Shown in pieces: positions 35,942 through 45,514 of a DNA stretch of 64,000 bases. Positions within the stretch are counted from its first letter, which is position 1, and every line of letters begins with the position of its first letter. The translations under genes were made by a program, and so were the position numbers. The notes under the pieces are model-generated. The model ran no database searches, was not told the origin of the DNA, and was given only the letters and a program-made list of their open reading frames with translations. Source of the DNA: Lacrimispora saccharolytica (lineage in GTDB: Bacteria > Bacillota > Clostridia > Lachnospirales > Lachnospiraceae); the NCBI GenBank assembly GCA_021531795.1, contig JADYUL010000001.1, positions 372,001 through 436,000 of the forward strand. The letters are read 5' to 3'.

Positions 35942-37259
35942 GAAGCTACTGGATACCAAGCAGTATACCAGGCTCAGACAGAAGCTCTCGGAGATGATCG
36001 AGGCTGATGTTGCGCTTGTTCTTAGCGAGCTTCAGGAGACAGACCAGTTGAAGGTATTCCGTATCCTGCCTAAGGATATGGCGGCTGATGTTTTCTCATA
36101 TATGGATGTGGACAGTCAGCATTATATTATTACATCCCTGTCTGAGAAGGATGCAGGTAATATTATCGATAATCTGATGGCGGATGATGCTACGGATATG
36201 CTCGAGGAGATGCCTGCCAATATTGTGAAGAAACTTCTGGCTTCCGCAAGCCCTGAGACAAGAAGAGATATTAACAACCTGCTTCGCTATCCTGACGACA
36301 GTGCGGGTAGTATCATGACGGTCGAGTTCGTGGACTTGAAGGAGACTCTGACTGTTGAGCAGGCTATAGAACGCATCCGTAATGTGGGTGTGGATAGCGA
36401 GACGATTAATATCTGCTATGTGTTGGATACCAGGCGCAAGCTCGTGGGTACCGTTGCGCTCAGATATCTGTTGCTCAGTCCGCCAGATGAGATTATCGGG
36501 GACATCATGAATGAGAATGTCATCGCGATAAATACCATGATGGACCAGGAGGAAGTAGCAAGACAGTTCAAGAAATACGATTTTACAGCCATGCCGGTTG
36601 TAGATAATGAAGACAGACTTGTGGGTATCATCACTGTCGATGATATCGTGGATATCATGGAACAGGAGGCTACAGAGGATATCGAGAAGATGGCCGCTAT
36701 CGTGCCTTCCGACAAGTCTTATATGAGAACGGGTGTGTGGGAGACCTTCAAAAAGAGGATACCATGGCTGCTGCTACTTATGATTTCGGCCACCTTTACG
36801 GGTAAGATAATCAGCAGCTTTGAGAATGCACTCAGTGTATATGTTGTACTGACTGCCTTTATTCCTATGCTCATGGATACAGGCGGTAACGCGGGCGGAC
36901 AGGCATCCGTTACGATTATCCGTGGTTTATCACTGGATGAGATTGAATTCAGAGATATTCTTAAGGTCGTAGGTAAAGAGGTGAGAGTGGCTGCACTTTG
37001 CGGAATCACTCTTGCACTGGCCAATTTTGCCAAGCTCTTATTGCTTGACAGGGTGGGTCTAAATGTTGCAATAGTAGTTTGCTCAACACTTGTTGCGGTT
37101 GTATGTATTGCCAAGATTGTCGGCTGTACACTTCCGATGTTTGCCAAGAAGCTGGGCTTTGACCCTGCTGTTATGGCTTCACCGTTTATTACAACAATTG
37201 TTGACGCAATTTCACTTTTGATATATTTCGGTATAGCTACGAAAGTTTTGGGGATTTAG
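35910..37259 (+). CDS. mgtE: Magnesium transporter MgtE
   Basis: The 449-residue protein has the MgtE layout: a helical N domain (residues 15-125, with DDATDMLEEMPANIVKKLL), two CBS domains (about 135-255) and a C-terminal pore of five membrane helices (about 285-449, with MDTGGNAGGQASVTIIRGL). MgtE is a Mg2+ channel gated by Mg2+ bound to its cytoplasmic domains. Translation starts at ATG 35910 after GGAGGG. The unusual upstream leader suggests control at translation. Confidence 0.95.
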   Translation: MEEKVLLEDVKKLLDTKQYTRLRQKLSEMIEADVALVLSELQETDQLKVFRILPKDMAADVFSYMDVDSQHYIITSLSEKDAGNIIDNLMADDATDMLEEMPANIVKKLLASASPETRRDINNLLRYPDDSAGSIMTVEFVDLKETLTVEQAIERIRNVGVDSETINICYVLDTRRKLVGTVALRYLLLSPPDEIIGDIMNENVIAINTMMDQEEVARQFKKYDFTAMPVVDNEDRLVGIITVDDIVDIMEQEATEDIEKMAAIVPSDKSYMRTGVWETFKKRIPWLLLLMISATFTGKIISSFENALSVYVVLTAFIPMLMDTGGNAGGQASVTIIRGLSLDEIEFRDILKVVGKEVRVAALCGITLALANFAKLLLLDRVGLNVAIVVCSTLVAVVCIAKIVGCTLPMFAKKLGFDPAVMASPFITTIVDAISLLIYFGIATKVLGI

Positions 37260-37286
37260 TATTTCGTAGATTGGTTAGGATTAGTT

Positions 37287-39122
37287 ATGAGACAGAGTAG
37301 AGAAGACATACGTAATGTGGCTATTATTGCCCATGTTGATCATGGTAAAACAACTCTTGTAGATGAGCTTCTGAAGCAGTCGGGAGTGTTCAGGGATAAT
37401 CAGGAAGTACAGGAACGTGTCATGGACAGCAATGATATTGAGAGGGAGAGGGGTATTACAATCCTGTCTAAGAATACTGCTGTAACCTATGGCAAGACTA
37501 AGATCAACATCATTGACACACCCGGACATGCTGACTTCGGTGGTGAGGTTGAGCGTGTGCTCAAGATGGTTAACGGTGTTATCCTTGTGGTCGATGCCTT
37601 CGAGGGTGTAATGCCGCAGACCAAGTTTGTGCTTAGTAAGGCATTGGAGCTCAGGCTTCCCGTTATCGTATGCGTGAATAAGATTGACCGTCCTGAGGCA
37701 AGACCCGATGAAGTTGTGGATGAGGTATTGGAGCTTTTCATGGATCTGGATGCCAGCGATGAACAGCTCGACTGTCCCTTCGTATTCGCTTCAGCCAAGG
37801 CGGGAACCTCATCTTTAGACTCCAAGGTTCAGGGCAAGGATATGGTGCCGTTATTTGAGACCATACTTGATTATATTCCGGCTCCGAAGGGTGACCCGGA
37901 TGAGGGAACTCAGGTACTTATCAGTACTATTGATTATAACGAATATGTTGGCAGAATCGGTGTCGGTAAGGTTGACAACGGTTCTATCAAGGTTAACCAG
38001 GATGTTGTGCTTGTCAATCATCATGACAGGGATTTCTGTAAGAAGGTTAAGATATCAAAGCTGTATGAGTTTGACGGACTAAATAAGGTTGAGGTAAATG
38101 AGGCTTCAATCGGTTCGATTGTGGCTATTTCCGGTATTCCGGATATTAAGATCGGAGATACAATCTGTTCACCCGAGAAGCCGGAAGCAATACCTTTCCA
38201 GAAGATATCTGAGCCTACAATATCCATGAATTTCATGGTCAACGATTCTCCGCTTGCCGGCCAGGAGGGCAAGTATGTAACAAGCCGTCATCTTCGTGAC
38301 AGACTGTTCAGAGAACTCAATACAGATGTATCACTCAGAGTGGAGGAGACTGATTCCACAGATGTATTTAAGGTATCAGGACGTGGAGAACTTCACCTGT
38401 CCGTTCTTATTGAGAATATGAGAAGAGAGGGCTATGAGTTTGCTGTAAGCAAGGCTGAGGTTCTCTATAAATATGATGAGAGAAATCAGAAGCTTGAGCC
38501 GATGGAACTTGCGTATGTAGATGTTCCCGAAGAATTCTCAGGCAACGTTATTCAGAAGCTGTCTTCAAGAAAAGGAGAACTTCAGGGTATGTCGGCCATT
38601 AACGGTGGATATACCAGACTTGAATTCGAGATTCCTTCAAGAGGTCTCATTGGCTACAGAAGTGAATTCATGACCGATACCAAGGGTAACGGTATACTGA
38701 ATACAATGTTTGAAGGCTATGGACCCTACAAGGGAGATATGATGTATCGAAAGCAGGGCAGTCTTATTGCCTTTGAAGCAGGCGAGGCCATCACCTACGG
38801 ACTGTTCAATGCTCAGGAGAGGGGTACACTTTTCATAGAGCCGGGTGAGAAGGTATATGCAGGTATGGTTGTGGGTCAGACAGGTAAATCAGAGGATATC
38901 GAGATTAATGTCTGCAAGAAGAAGCAGTTGACCAATACCCGTTCATCCAGTGCTGATGAAGCACTCAGACTGACTCCCAAGAAGGTGCTTAGTCTTGAGC
39001 AGGCTCTTGAATTCATAGATACGGATGAACTGCTCGAGATTACTCCCGAGAACTTAAGAATCCGAAAGAAGATATTGGATTCTCTAAAGAGAAAAAGAGC
39101 GGGATTTAGCCGAAACAGCTAA
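37287..39122 (+). CDS. typA: GTPase TypA/BipA
   Basis: The 611-residue translational GTPase has the G-domain motifs AHVDHGKTTLVDELL (P-loop), RGITI, DTPGHADF and NKID, then EF-G-like domains III and V (GRGELHLSVLIENMRREGYE) and the BipA-specific C-terminal domain. It acts in ribosome assembly and stress adaptation. It starts at ATG 37287, 28 bases after mgtE, with a weak ribosome-binding site (TTAGGA). Confidence 0.96.
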   Translation: MRQSREDIRNVAIIAHVDHGKTTLVDELLKQSGVFRDNQEVQERVMDSNDIERERGITILSKNTAVTYGKTKINIIDTPGHADFGGEVERVLKMVNGVILVVDAFEGVMPQTKFVLSKALELRLPVIVCVNKIDRPEARPDEVVDEVLELFMDLDASDEQLDCPFVFASAKAGTSSLDSKVQGKDMVPLFETILDYIPAPKGDPDEGTQVLISTIDYNEYVGRIGVGKVDNGSIKVNQDVVLVNHHDRDFCKKVKISKLYEFDGLNKVEVNEASIGSIVAISGIPDIKIGDTICSPEKPEAIPFQKISEPTISMNFMVNDSPLAGQEGKYVTSRHLRDRLFRELNTDVSLRVEETDSTDVFKVSGRGELHLSVLIENMRREGYEFAVSKAEVLYKYDERNQKLEPMELAYVDVPEEFSGNVIQKLSSRKGELQGMSAINGGYTRLEFEIPSRGLIGYRSEFMTDTKGNGILNTMFEGYGPYKGDMMYRKQGSLIAFEAGEAITYGLFNAQERGTLFIEPGEKVYAGMVVGQTGKSEDIEINVCKKKQLTNTRSSSADEALRLTPKKVLSLEQALEFIDTDELLEITPENLRIRKKILDSLKRKRAGFSRNS

Positions 39123-39150
39123 TCTGTATTACAATTGTATATACAAATCA

Positions 39151-39179
39151 TTGACACTACTATATATAGGGTGTTAATC
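39151..39179 (+). promoter_or_regulatory. Possible promoter of dapA
   Basis: TTGACA (39151-39156) is followed after 17 bases by TTAATC (39174-39179), a weak -10. A TTGTATATACAA palindrome lies just upstream (39135-39146), and a related TTGTATATATGTATA just downstream. Confidence 0.4.
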
Positions 39180-39221
39180 TCATTATAAGTTGTATATATG
39201 TATATAATGGAGGAGAAAAAT

Positions 39222-40106
39222 ATGTCTTTATTTACCGGAGCAGGTGTGGCTATTATCACACCAATGAAAGAAAACGGAGACGTTAATTATGAGAAATTTG
39301 CCGAGATAATAGAAGACCAGATTGCCGGTGGAATAGATGCTATTATCGTATGTGGTACGACCGGCGAAGCTGCAACTTTAAGCCATGAGGAGCACTTAAG
39401 TGTTATTGAGGCTTGCGTTAAGTATGTCAATAAGAGAGTGCCGGTTATTGCCGGAACAGGTTCTAACTGTACGGAGACAGCAATCTACCTCTCAACAGAG
39501 GCTGAGAAGCTGGGCGCTGACGGATTGCTTGTAGTGACACCATATTATAACAAGGCTACACAGCAGGGCTTGTATGAGCACTTCAAGATGGTAGCCGACA
39601 GTGTTAAGATCCCGATTATTCTGTATAATATTCCCGGACGTACAGGCTGTACCATGACTTCAGATACTGTAATCAGACTCTGCAAGGAGGTTCCCAACAT
39701 CGTTGGTGTTAAGGATGCCACAGCTAATATGACAGAGGTTGCAAGACTCCTTAGCAAGGCTGACGGCTGTGTAGATGTATATTCAGGCGAGGATGCACTC
39801 ATTGTTCCCACGCTTTCACTTGGTGGTAAGGGTGTTATCTCTGTTCTTGCAATTGTTGCACCCAAGCAGACTCATGATATGTGTCAGCTTTTCTTTGATG
39901 GCAAGGTTGAGGAAGCAAGGAAGGAACAGTTACGTGCCCTTCCGTTAATAGACGCGCTTTTCTCAGAGGTTAATCCTATTCCTGTTAAGAAGGCAATGAA
40001 TCTCATGGGCAAGGAGGTTGGACCTCTTCGTCGTCCTCTTACAGAGATGGAGCCTGCACATGCTGAGGTTCTTAAGAAGACTATGGAAGATTACGGTCTT
40101 CTGTAA
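39222..40106 (+). CDS. dapA: 4-hydroxy-tetrahydrodipicolinate synthase
   Basis: DapA condenses pyruvate with aspartate semialdehyde in lysine and diaminopimelate synthesis. The 294-residue TIM-barrel protein shows CGTTGEAATLSHEEH, the Tyr of YNIPGRTGC, and the Schiff-base Lys in IVGVKDATANM. ATG 39222 follows GGAGGAG; an earlier start at 39198 is less likely. It is followed by a terminator, so it is probably transcribed alone. Confidence 0.95.
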   Translation: MSLFTGAGVAIITPMKENGDVNYEKFAEIIEDQIAGGIDAIIVCGTTGEAATLSHEEHLSVIEACVKYVNKRVPVIAGTGSNCTETAIYLSTEAEKLGADGLLVVTPYYNKATQQGLYEHFKMVADSVKIPIILYNIPGRTGCTMTSDTVIRLCKEVPNIVGVKDATANMTEVARLLSKADGCVDVYSGEDALIVPTLSLGGKGVISVLAIVAPKQTHDMCQLFFDGKVEEARKEQLRALPLIDALFSEVNPIPVKKAMNLMGKEVGPLRRPLTEMEPAHAEVLKKTMEDYGLL

Positions 40107-40118
40107 ATTATGACTTTT

Positions 40119-40147
40119 GGGGTAAGTCAGTCGGCTTACCCTTTTTT
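40119..40147 (+). terminator. Terminator after dapA
   Basis: GGGTAAG pairs with CTTACCC across an eight-base loop, followed by TTTTTT. Confidence 0.88.
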
Positions 40148-40173
40148 AATATGTATTGGTGAGGTGTATAAGT

Positions 40174-42132
40174 ATGGATCAGAATGAACTGGTTTTCCTA
40201 AAGAGTCTGTCGAAGCAATTTCCGACAATAGCTTCCGCATCGACTGAGATTATCAATCTGCAGTCGATCCTTGCGCTTCCTAAGGGCACGGAGCATTTCA
40301 TAACGGATATTCACGGCGAATATGAGCAGTTCAATCATGTGATGAAGAACGGTTCGGGTGCGGTCAGACGTAAGATTGATGAGGAATTCGGAAATACCAT
40401 ATCTGAGCACGATAAGAGAGCGCTGGCTACCCTTATATATTATCCCAAGGAGAAACTGGAAATAATTCAGGAAAAAGAGGAGTTCTTAGAGGACTGGTAT
40501 ACAATTACACTTCACCGACTGGTGCAGATGACCAAACGTTCATCCTCAAAGTATACAAGAAGTAAGGTGAGAAAAGCACTCCCGACTAACTTCGCTTATG
40601 TAATCGAGGAACTGATAACCGAGAAGGATGAGATTGAGGATAAGCAGGCTTACTATAACGAGATTATTCATACGGTAATAGCAATCGGAAGTGCACCTGA
40701 CCTTATTGTTGCACTGTGTAACCTGATTCAGAGGATGGTTGTAGATCATCTTCACATTGTTGGAGATATCTATGACAGAGGCAAGGGACCTCACATAGTA
40801 ATGGACACCCTTTCAAGATATCATTCCCTGGATATTCAGTGGGGTAATCATGATATTCTCTGGATGGGTGCGGCTGCGGGACATCCGGCATGTATTGCCA
40901 ATGCGATTAGGATCAGTGCAAGGTATGGCAATCTGGATACTCTTGAAGAAGGGTACGGAATTAATTTAATCCCGCTGGTCACTTTTGCAATGAAGACATA
41001 TCAGAATACTGACTGCAATGCCTTCGCAATAAAATATGGTGATGATTATGACACCAGAGACCTGGAACTCGATATGAGGGTTCATAAAGCTATTGCAGTT
41101 ATCCAGTTTAAGCTGGAGGGACAGGTGATCAAGAGACATCCTGAGTTTGAGATGGAAGACAGGCTTCTGCTTGATAAGATAGACCTTGAAAACGGAACGG
41201 TTACCGTTGATGGTAAATCTTATGTGATGAATGACATCGACTTCCCGACCCTGGATCCCAGAGACCCTTATACCCTGACTCCTGAGGAAGCAACGGTTGT
41301 TAAGAGACTGACCGAGGCCTTCGGGCACAGTGATAAGCTGCAGAAGCATATCAAGTTCCTGTTTTCCAAGGGTTCGCTTTATAAGGTTCACAACTCGAAT
41401 CTCCTGTATCACGGCTGCGTGCCCATGGAGGATGACGGCACCTTCATGGATGTGGAAATATACGGCAGACACTACAGTGGAAGAGCACTGTATGACATCC
41501 TGGAGGAGTATGCCAGAAAGGGATATTATGCCACAGACCCGATAGAGAAGATTAAGGGTCAGGATATCCTCTGGTACATCTGGGAGGGACCCAAGTCGCC
41601 GGTATTTGGTAAGGATAAGATGACTACCTTTGAGAGGTATTTTATAGCTGATCCGGAGACCCATAAGGAGAAGAAAAACGCCTACTACAGGCTCAATGAT
41701 AATGAAGAAATTATCAACAGCATCTTCCGTGAGTTCGGTCTCGATCCGGAACATTCACATATTGTGAACGGGCATGTTCCTGTAGAACTTAAGAAGGGCC
41801 AGACTCCAATTAAATGCGGAGGCAAACTATTGATAATTGATGGCGGTTTTGCCAAGGCTTACCAGGACAAGACCGGAATTGCAGGCTATACCTTGGTCAG
41901 CAACAGCCACGGTATGAACCTTATAGCCCACGAACCCTTCGAAAGCAAGGAGGCTGCAATTCATAATGAGACGGATATTATTAACGATACTATCCCGGTT
42001 GAGGTTGTGTCCGGTGCCAGATTAAAAATCGCGGATACTGACATCGGTGTAGAGCTCAGGGCATCTATTAGTCAGCTGAAGAACCTGGTAGCAGCCTACA
42101 GAAACGGTTTGCTGGTTGAAAAGGAAGAATAA
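40174..42132 (+). CDS. fbp: Fructose-1,6-bisphosphatase class III
   Basis: The 652-residue protein is of the Firmicutes class III type, related to metallophosphatases: ITDIHGEYEQFNHVMKNGSG, the metal-ligand blocks VGDIYDRGKGP and IQWGNHDILWMGAAAG, and the later VNGHVPV. It removes the 1-phosphate in gluconeogenesis. The start ATG 40174 follows GGTGAGG; the frame opens earlier at 40156 without a site. The class is the usual one in clostridia. Confidence 0.95.
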   Translation: MDQNELVFLKSLSKQFPTIASASTEIINLQSILALPKGTEHFITDIHGEYEQFNHVMKNGSGAVRRKIDEEFGNTISEHDKRALATLIYYPKEKLEIIQEKEEFLEDWYTITLHRLVQMTKRSSSKYTRSKVRKALPTNFAYVIEELITEKDEIEDKQAYYNEIIHTVIAIGSAPDLIVALCNLIQRMVVDHLHIVGDIYDRGKGPHIVMDTLSRYHSLDIQWGNHDILWMGAAAGHPACIANAIRISARYGNLDTLEEGYGINLIPLVTFAMKTYQNTDCNAFAIKYGDDYDTRDLELDMRVHKAIAVIQFKLEGQVIKRHPEFEMEDRLLLDKIDLENGTVTVDGKSYVMNDIDFPTLDPRDPYTLTPEEATVVKRLTEAFGHSDKLQKHIKFLFSKGSLYKVHNSNLLYHGCVPMEDDGTFMDVEIYGRHYSGRALYDILEEYARKGYYATDPIEKIKGQDILWYIWEGPKSPVFGKDKMTTFERYFIADPETHKEKKNAYYRLNDNEEIINSIFREFGLDPEHSHIVNGHVPVELKKGQTPIKCGGKLLIIDGGFAKAYQDKTGIAGYTLVSNSHGMNLIAHEPFESKEAAIHNETDIINDTIPVEVVSGARLKIADTDIGVELRASISQLKNLVAAYRNGLLVEKEE

Positions 42133-42170
42133 GATTATTGGCTTATATAGGTTTGGAAGGAAAAGTATAA

Positions 42171-42947
42171 ATGAAATTCAGACCATGTATTGATATTCAT
42201 AACGGACAGGTGAAGCAGATAGTCGGCGGTTCGCTTGATGACGATAAGGGAGCGAGCGAGAACTTCGTATCCATACTTGACGGCTCATATTACGGTGAAC
42301 TGTATAAGAAGTATGGATTGAACGGTGGGCATATTATTCTGCTGAATAAGTATGGAACACCGGAATATGATGCGGATATCAGACAGGCAAGGCTTGCCCT
42401 CAGAGCCTTTCCGGGCGGTCTTCAGATTGGTGGCGGAATAACTGACGCTAATGCCACGGACTGTATCAAAATAGGTGCCAGTCATGTAATTGTTACTTCC
42501 TTCATATTCGATGAGAAGGGATTGAGCACAGATAGATTGAGCAAACTGGTTGAAAGTGTCGGCAGAGAGCATATAGTTATAGACCTAAGCTGCAGACGTA
42601 AGGGTGATGATTACTATGTTGTGACTAACAGATGGCAGACCTTTACAGAGACTAAGGTTAATGCGGACTTACTGGAAGAATTGAGTGTTTATTGTGATGA
42701 ATACCTGATTCACGGAGTAGATGTTGAGGGGAAAAAGCAGGGCGTAGATGAGAGACTGCTCGCTCTTATAGCTCAATATGAGGGACTGCCCGTAACTTAT
42801 GCCGGCGGAATTAAGGATATGTCGGATATAGATACAATAGACAGAGTTGGAAGGGGCAGAATCGACTATACGGTTGGCAGTGCACTGAGTATATTCGGCG
42901 GTAATATCGACTTTGATGAAGTTGTAAACAGAAACAGATGTAAATAG
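42171..42947 (+). CDS. hisA: HisA-like isomerase of the eukaryotic type
   Basis: The 258-residue TIM-barrel protein matches the eukaryote-like branch of phosphoribosylformimino-AICAR ribotide isomerase (TIGR02129; yeast His6), seen in FRPCIDIHNGQVKQIVGG, GGLQIGGGITDANA and VTYAGGIKDMSDID. HisA opens the ribose ring in histidine synthesis. No other his gene is nearby; it stands between fbp and a terminator. ATG 42171 follows GGAAGG. Confidence 0.85.
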   Translation: MKFRPCIDIHNGQVKQIVGGSLDDDKGASENFVSILDGSYYGELYKKYGLNGGHIILLNKYGTPEYDADIRQARLALRAFPGGLQIGGGITDANATDCIKIGASHVIVTSFIFDEKGLSTDRLSKLVESVGREHIVIDLSCRRKGDDYYVVTNRWQTFTETKVNADLLEELSVYCDEYLIHGVDVEGKKQGVDERLLALIAQYEGLPVTYAGGIKDMSDIDTIDRVGRGRIDYTVGSALSIFGGNIDFDEVVNRNRCK

Positions 42948-42955
42948 AAGTAAAA

Positions 42956-42985
42956 AAAAGAGTCATTCATAAGAATGACTCTTTT
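42956..42985. terminator. Bidirectional terminator between hisA and cspA
   Basis: AAAAGAGTCATTC pairs with GAATGACTCTTTT around ATAA; A and T runs on either side allow it to work for both converging genes. Confidence 0.92.
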
Positions 42986-43025
42986 CTCATCTGTTAACAA
43001 TGTATATCAGCAATGTATAATCAGA

Positions 43026-43226
43026 TTAAAGTTTTGTTACATTAACAGCCTGAGGTCCCTTCTCGCCGTTAACTACTTCATACTCAACGGCTTCACCCTC
43101 AGTAAGTGATTTAAAACCTTCCATGTTAAGCCCTGAGTAGTGAACGAATACATCATTTCCAGCCTCATCAGAGATAAATCCATATCCCTTCTGGTTGTTA
43201 AACCACTTTACTGTACCTTTGTTCAT
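43026..43226 (-). CDS. Cold-shock protein (CspA family)
   Basis: The 66-residue single OB-fold protein shows both RNA-binding motifs, KGYGFI and VFVHYSGL. The start is ATG 43226, which follows GGAGG; the open frame extends five codons further. Csp proteins bind single-stranded RNA and act as chaperones of mRNA. It is transcribed alone, against hisA, with the shared terminator between them. Confidence 0.96.
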   Translation of the reverse strand: MNKGTVKWFNNQKGYGFISDEAGNDVFVHYSGLNMEGFKSLTEGEAVEYEVVNGEKGPQAVNVTKL

Positions 43227-43330
43227 ACCAAAGTCCTCCAATTAATAAATATTGCACCATTTGCAATATAAAAAGAATACCATAATAATGTGCAAAAGTA
43301 CAGTAAATTATACGTTTATGGGTACAAAAT

Positions 43331-43359
43331 TTGATAAATTCTAACAATTCTGATATTAT
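43331..43359 (+). promoter_or_regulatory. Promoter of the M23/bactofilin operon
   Basis: TTGATA (43331-43336), 17 bases, TATTAT (43354-43359) lies 21 bases before the GTG start. Confidence 0.65.
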
Positions 43360-43380
43360 TGTCTCTGTGGAGGATTTGAT

Positions 43381-44130
43381 GTGAATACCAAAAAAAAGAG
43401 AAAAAAGCGCAGAGTTAACCATTACGTGGTTACTGTCTCTGATATGCCAAGTCAGGATACACATTTGAGACGCCTTCCACATGGATTAAGAAGGCTTATT
43501 GCACTCTGTATTTTACTGATAGTGGTTGCTGTTACGATAATCGTTGCCAACAACAATTACAGGGCAACAGTACTGGCAGCCAAGGAAGAAGCATATCAGG
43601 AAGAGATTAGCAGATTATCAGAAGAGAATAACAAACTGACTGAGCAGAACGCTATTCTTCAGGACAAGGTCCTTATCCTCAGTGAGACAGTCAATGAGAA
43701 GAATGAGGTAGTGAACGCAATTGAAGAGAGAAGCGTTCCGACAGGTTTCCCGTTATCAGTGGCCGCTGACCTTAATGAGAAGAAGGAGGTTCTGCAGATA
43801 GACGGTGAAAATGTCACAAGACCCATGATTGAATTCACTGCCCCGGACGGAACCTATATCGTGGCTGCGGGCGACGGAACAGTAAGTTATGTGGCAGAAG
43901 AGATATCCTACGGCTGGGAAGTCAGAATCGACCATTCCAACGGATATGTAACCTCTTACAGAACCAATACAGAACCCAAGGTCAAGGTTGGAGATGAGGT
44001 ATCCAGAGGCGGACTTCTATTTGAAATGAAGGCAGGGGATGATGATGATGATCCTGCCAAGTTGGGATATCAGATAATATACAATGATGAATACATTAAT
44101 CCATCGGAAATACTTGAGATTAATGGATAG
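43381..44130 (+). CDS. Membrane-anchored M23-like protein, apparently without the zinc ligands
   Basis: The 249-residue protein starts at GTG 43381 after TGGAGG. A basic cytoplasmic tail, one membrane helix (about residues 38-60), a coiled coil (60-115) and a C-terminal LytM/M23-like domain are visible. The domain keeps the fold signature (AAGDGTVSYVAEE, GWEVRIDHSNGYVTSY, VKVGDEVSRGGLLFEM) but lacks the HxxxD and HxH ligands of active M23 endopeptidases; the HxH place reads KLGYQIIYN. It is probably a non-catalytic scaffold or activator. A bactofilin gene follows at 44142, a pairing known from cell-shape systems. Confidence 0.8.
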   Translation: MNTKKKRKKRRVNHYVVTVSDMPSQDTHLRRLPHGLRRLIALCILLIVVAVTIIVANNNYRATVLAAKEEAYQEEISRLSEENNKLTEQNAILQDKVLILSETVNEKNEVVNAIEERSVPTGFPLSVAADLNEKKEVLQIDGENVTRPMIEFTAPDGTYIVAAGDGTVSYVAEEISYGWEVRIDHSNGYVTSYRTNTEPKVKVGDEVSRGGLLFEMKAGDDDDDPAKLGYQIIYNDEYINPSEILEING

Positions 44131-44141
44131 TGGAGGCAGTA

Positions 44142-44585
44142 ATGCATAAGAAGAAGAATAAAGCCAAGGGCGAGAGCACTGTAATAGGTAAGGGTACGAC
44201 AATCAACGGACCTGTCGTATCTGACGCAATAATAATGAGAGTGGATGGTGTGATTAACGGTGAGGTTACTACTGACGGAGATATCATCGTCGGCTGCGAT
44301 GGAATAATTGTCGGTGACATCAAGGCTCACAGTCTGATTCTTGCCGGTAAGATAGAAGGCAATGTTGATCTTCAGTACAGACTTGAGATGGAAGCTAAGG
44401 GAACGCTTATGGGTGATGTCAATACTTCGCTTCTGTCAATAGATGAGACTGCTGTTCTTAACGGTACCATCAACATGGCTATGGCAGTGAATACTATGAA
44501 GGATGACAAGGAAGCTTACAAACCTGAAGATAAGAATTCAGATAAGAAGGCCGTAGAAGTAAAAGACGAAAATAAGAAGGATTAG
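44142..44585 (+). CDS. Bactofilin
   Basis: The 147-residue protein has the DUF583 beta-helix of bactofilins, with repeated glycine turns (IIMRVDGVINGEVTTDGDII, GDIKAHSLILAGKIEGNVD, LEMEAKGTLMGDVNTS), a basic N-terminal tail and an acidic/basic tail after residue 120. Bactofilins polymerise without nucleotide and help direct cell-wall enzymes. The start ATG 44142 follows GTGGAGG. It is coupled to the degenerate M23 protein, so the two may form a scaffold. Confidence 0.92.
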   Translation: MHKKKNKAKGESTVIGKGTTINGPVVSDAIIMRVDGVINGEVTTDGDIIVGCDGIIVGDIKAHSLILAGKIEGNVDLQYRLEMEAKGTLMGDVNTSLLSIDETAVLNGTINMAMAVNTMKDDKEAYKPEDKNSDKKAVEVKDENKKD

Positions 44586-44589
44586 GCAC

Positions 44590-44880
44590 ATGAACAAGAA
44601 AATACATACAGAAGCCGTAGACCATATGATAGATGCACTTCTTTCTTTAGAGACCAAGGAGGAGGCATATGACTTCTTAGAGGATCTGTGCACGGTGAAT
44701 GAGATTCTCTCGTTGTCACAGCGATATGAGGTTGCAACCATGCTTACCCAAAAGAAGACATACATGGATATTGCTGAGAAGACAGGTGCCTCAACCGCCA
44801 CGATAAGCAGAGTAAACAGATCGCTTAATTATGGCTGTGACGGATATGAGACTGTATTCAAGAGACTGGGAATTAAATGA
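44590..44880 (+). CDS. YerC/YecD TrpR-related regulator
   Basis: The 96-residue protein matches the YerC/YecD family, which has a TrpR-like DNA-binding fold: LEDLCTVNEILSLSQRYEVA and the helix-turn-helix TYMDIAEKTGASTATISRV. The target genes are unknown. It begins four bases after the bactofilin gene and its stop overlaps the DUF1836 start (ATGA), so all belong to one operon. Confidence 0.9.
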   Translation: MNKKIHTEAVDHMIDALLSLETKEEAYDFLEDLCTVNEILSLSQRYEVATMLTQKKTYMDIAEKTGASTATISRVNRSLNYGCDGYETVFKRLGIK

Positions 44881-45497
44881 CAATAGATCATAATGATTTA
44901 ATTAACAGCATAATGTCAAGCCTTGACAGGATAGATTATATCAAGGCAGATGAGCTACCCAATATCGGATTGTATATGGATCAGGTTACGAGCTTTCTCG
45001 AAGAGAGACTCAAGAATTCAACGCGTAATCCGGGTGAAGATAAGGTCTTAACAAAGACCATGATTAACAATTATGCGAAGAATAAACTTATACCTCCACC
45101 TGATAAGAAGAAATATGACAAGGAGCACATGTATCTTCTTATCGTAATATATTATTTCAAAAATATATTGTCCATTAATGATATTGATACCATACTTAAG
45201 CCGGTCAGGGAGAAGTACCTTAGAGGGGAGAATATAGAGTACACTCTTGAGGATATATATGAGGGCATAAGGAAGACGGCAGAACTTCAGACGGATACAA
45301 TTAAGAAGGATCTGATGGAGAAGTATGATATTGCCGGCTCAATTTTTAAAGATGCAGAAGGAGAAGACAGGGAAGTATTAACCAATCTGTCGTTTATTAT
45401 TCTTTTGGGTTTGGATGTATATATTAAGAAATTGTTAATTGAAAAGCTTGTTGACTGTCTGGATGAGACGTACGATAATAGGGATAAAAGCAAGTAG
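44877..45497 (+). CDS. DUF1836 protein (putative DNA-binding)
   Basis: The 206-residue protein has a MerR-like winged-helix pattern (LTKTMINNYAKNKLIPPPDK, KKYDKEHMYLLIVIYYFKNI) typical of DUF1836 proteins of Firmicutes. The rest is helical. Regulation is presumed but not shown for this family. The start overlaps the YerC stop by four bases. Confidence 0.88.
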   Translation: MTIDHNDLINSIMSSLDRIDYIKADELPNIGLYMDQVTSFLEERLKNSTRNPGEDKVLTKTMINNYAKNKLIPPPDKKKYDKEHMYLLIVIYYFKNILSINDIDTILKPVREKYLRGENIEYTLEDIYEGIRKTAELQTDTIKKDLMEKYDIAGSIFKDAEGEDREVLTNLSFIILLGLDVYIKKLLIEKLVDCLDETYDNRDKSK

Positions 45498-45514
45498 CTT
45501 TAAGGAGGGATATA

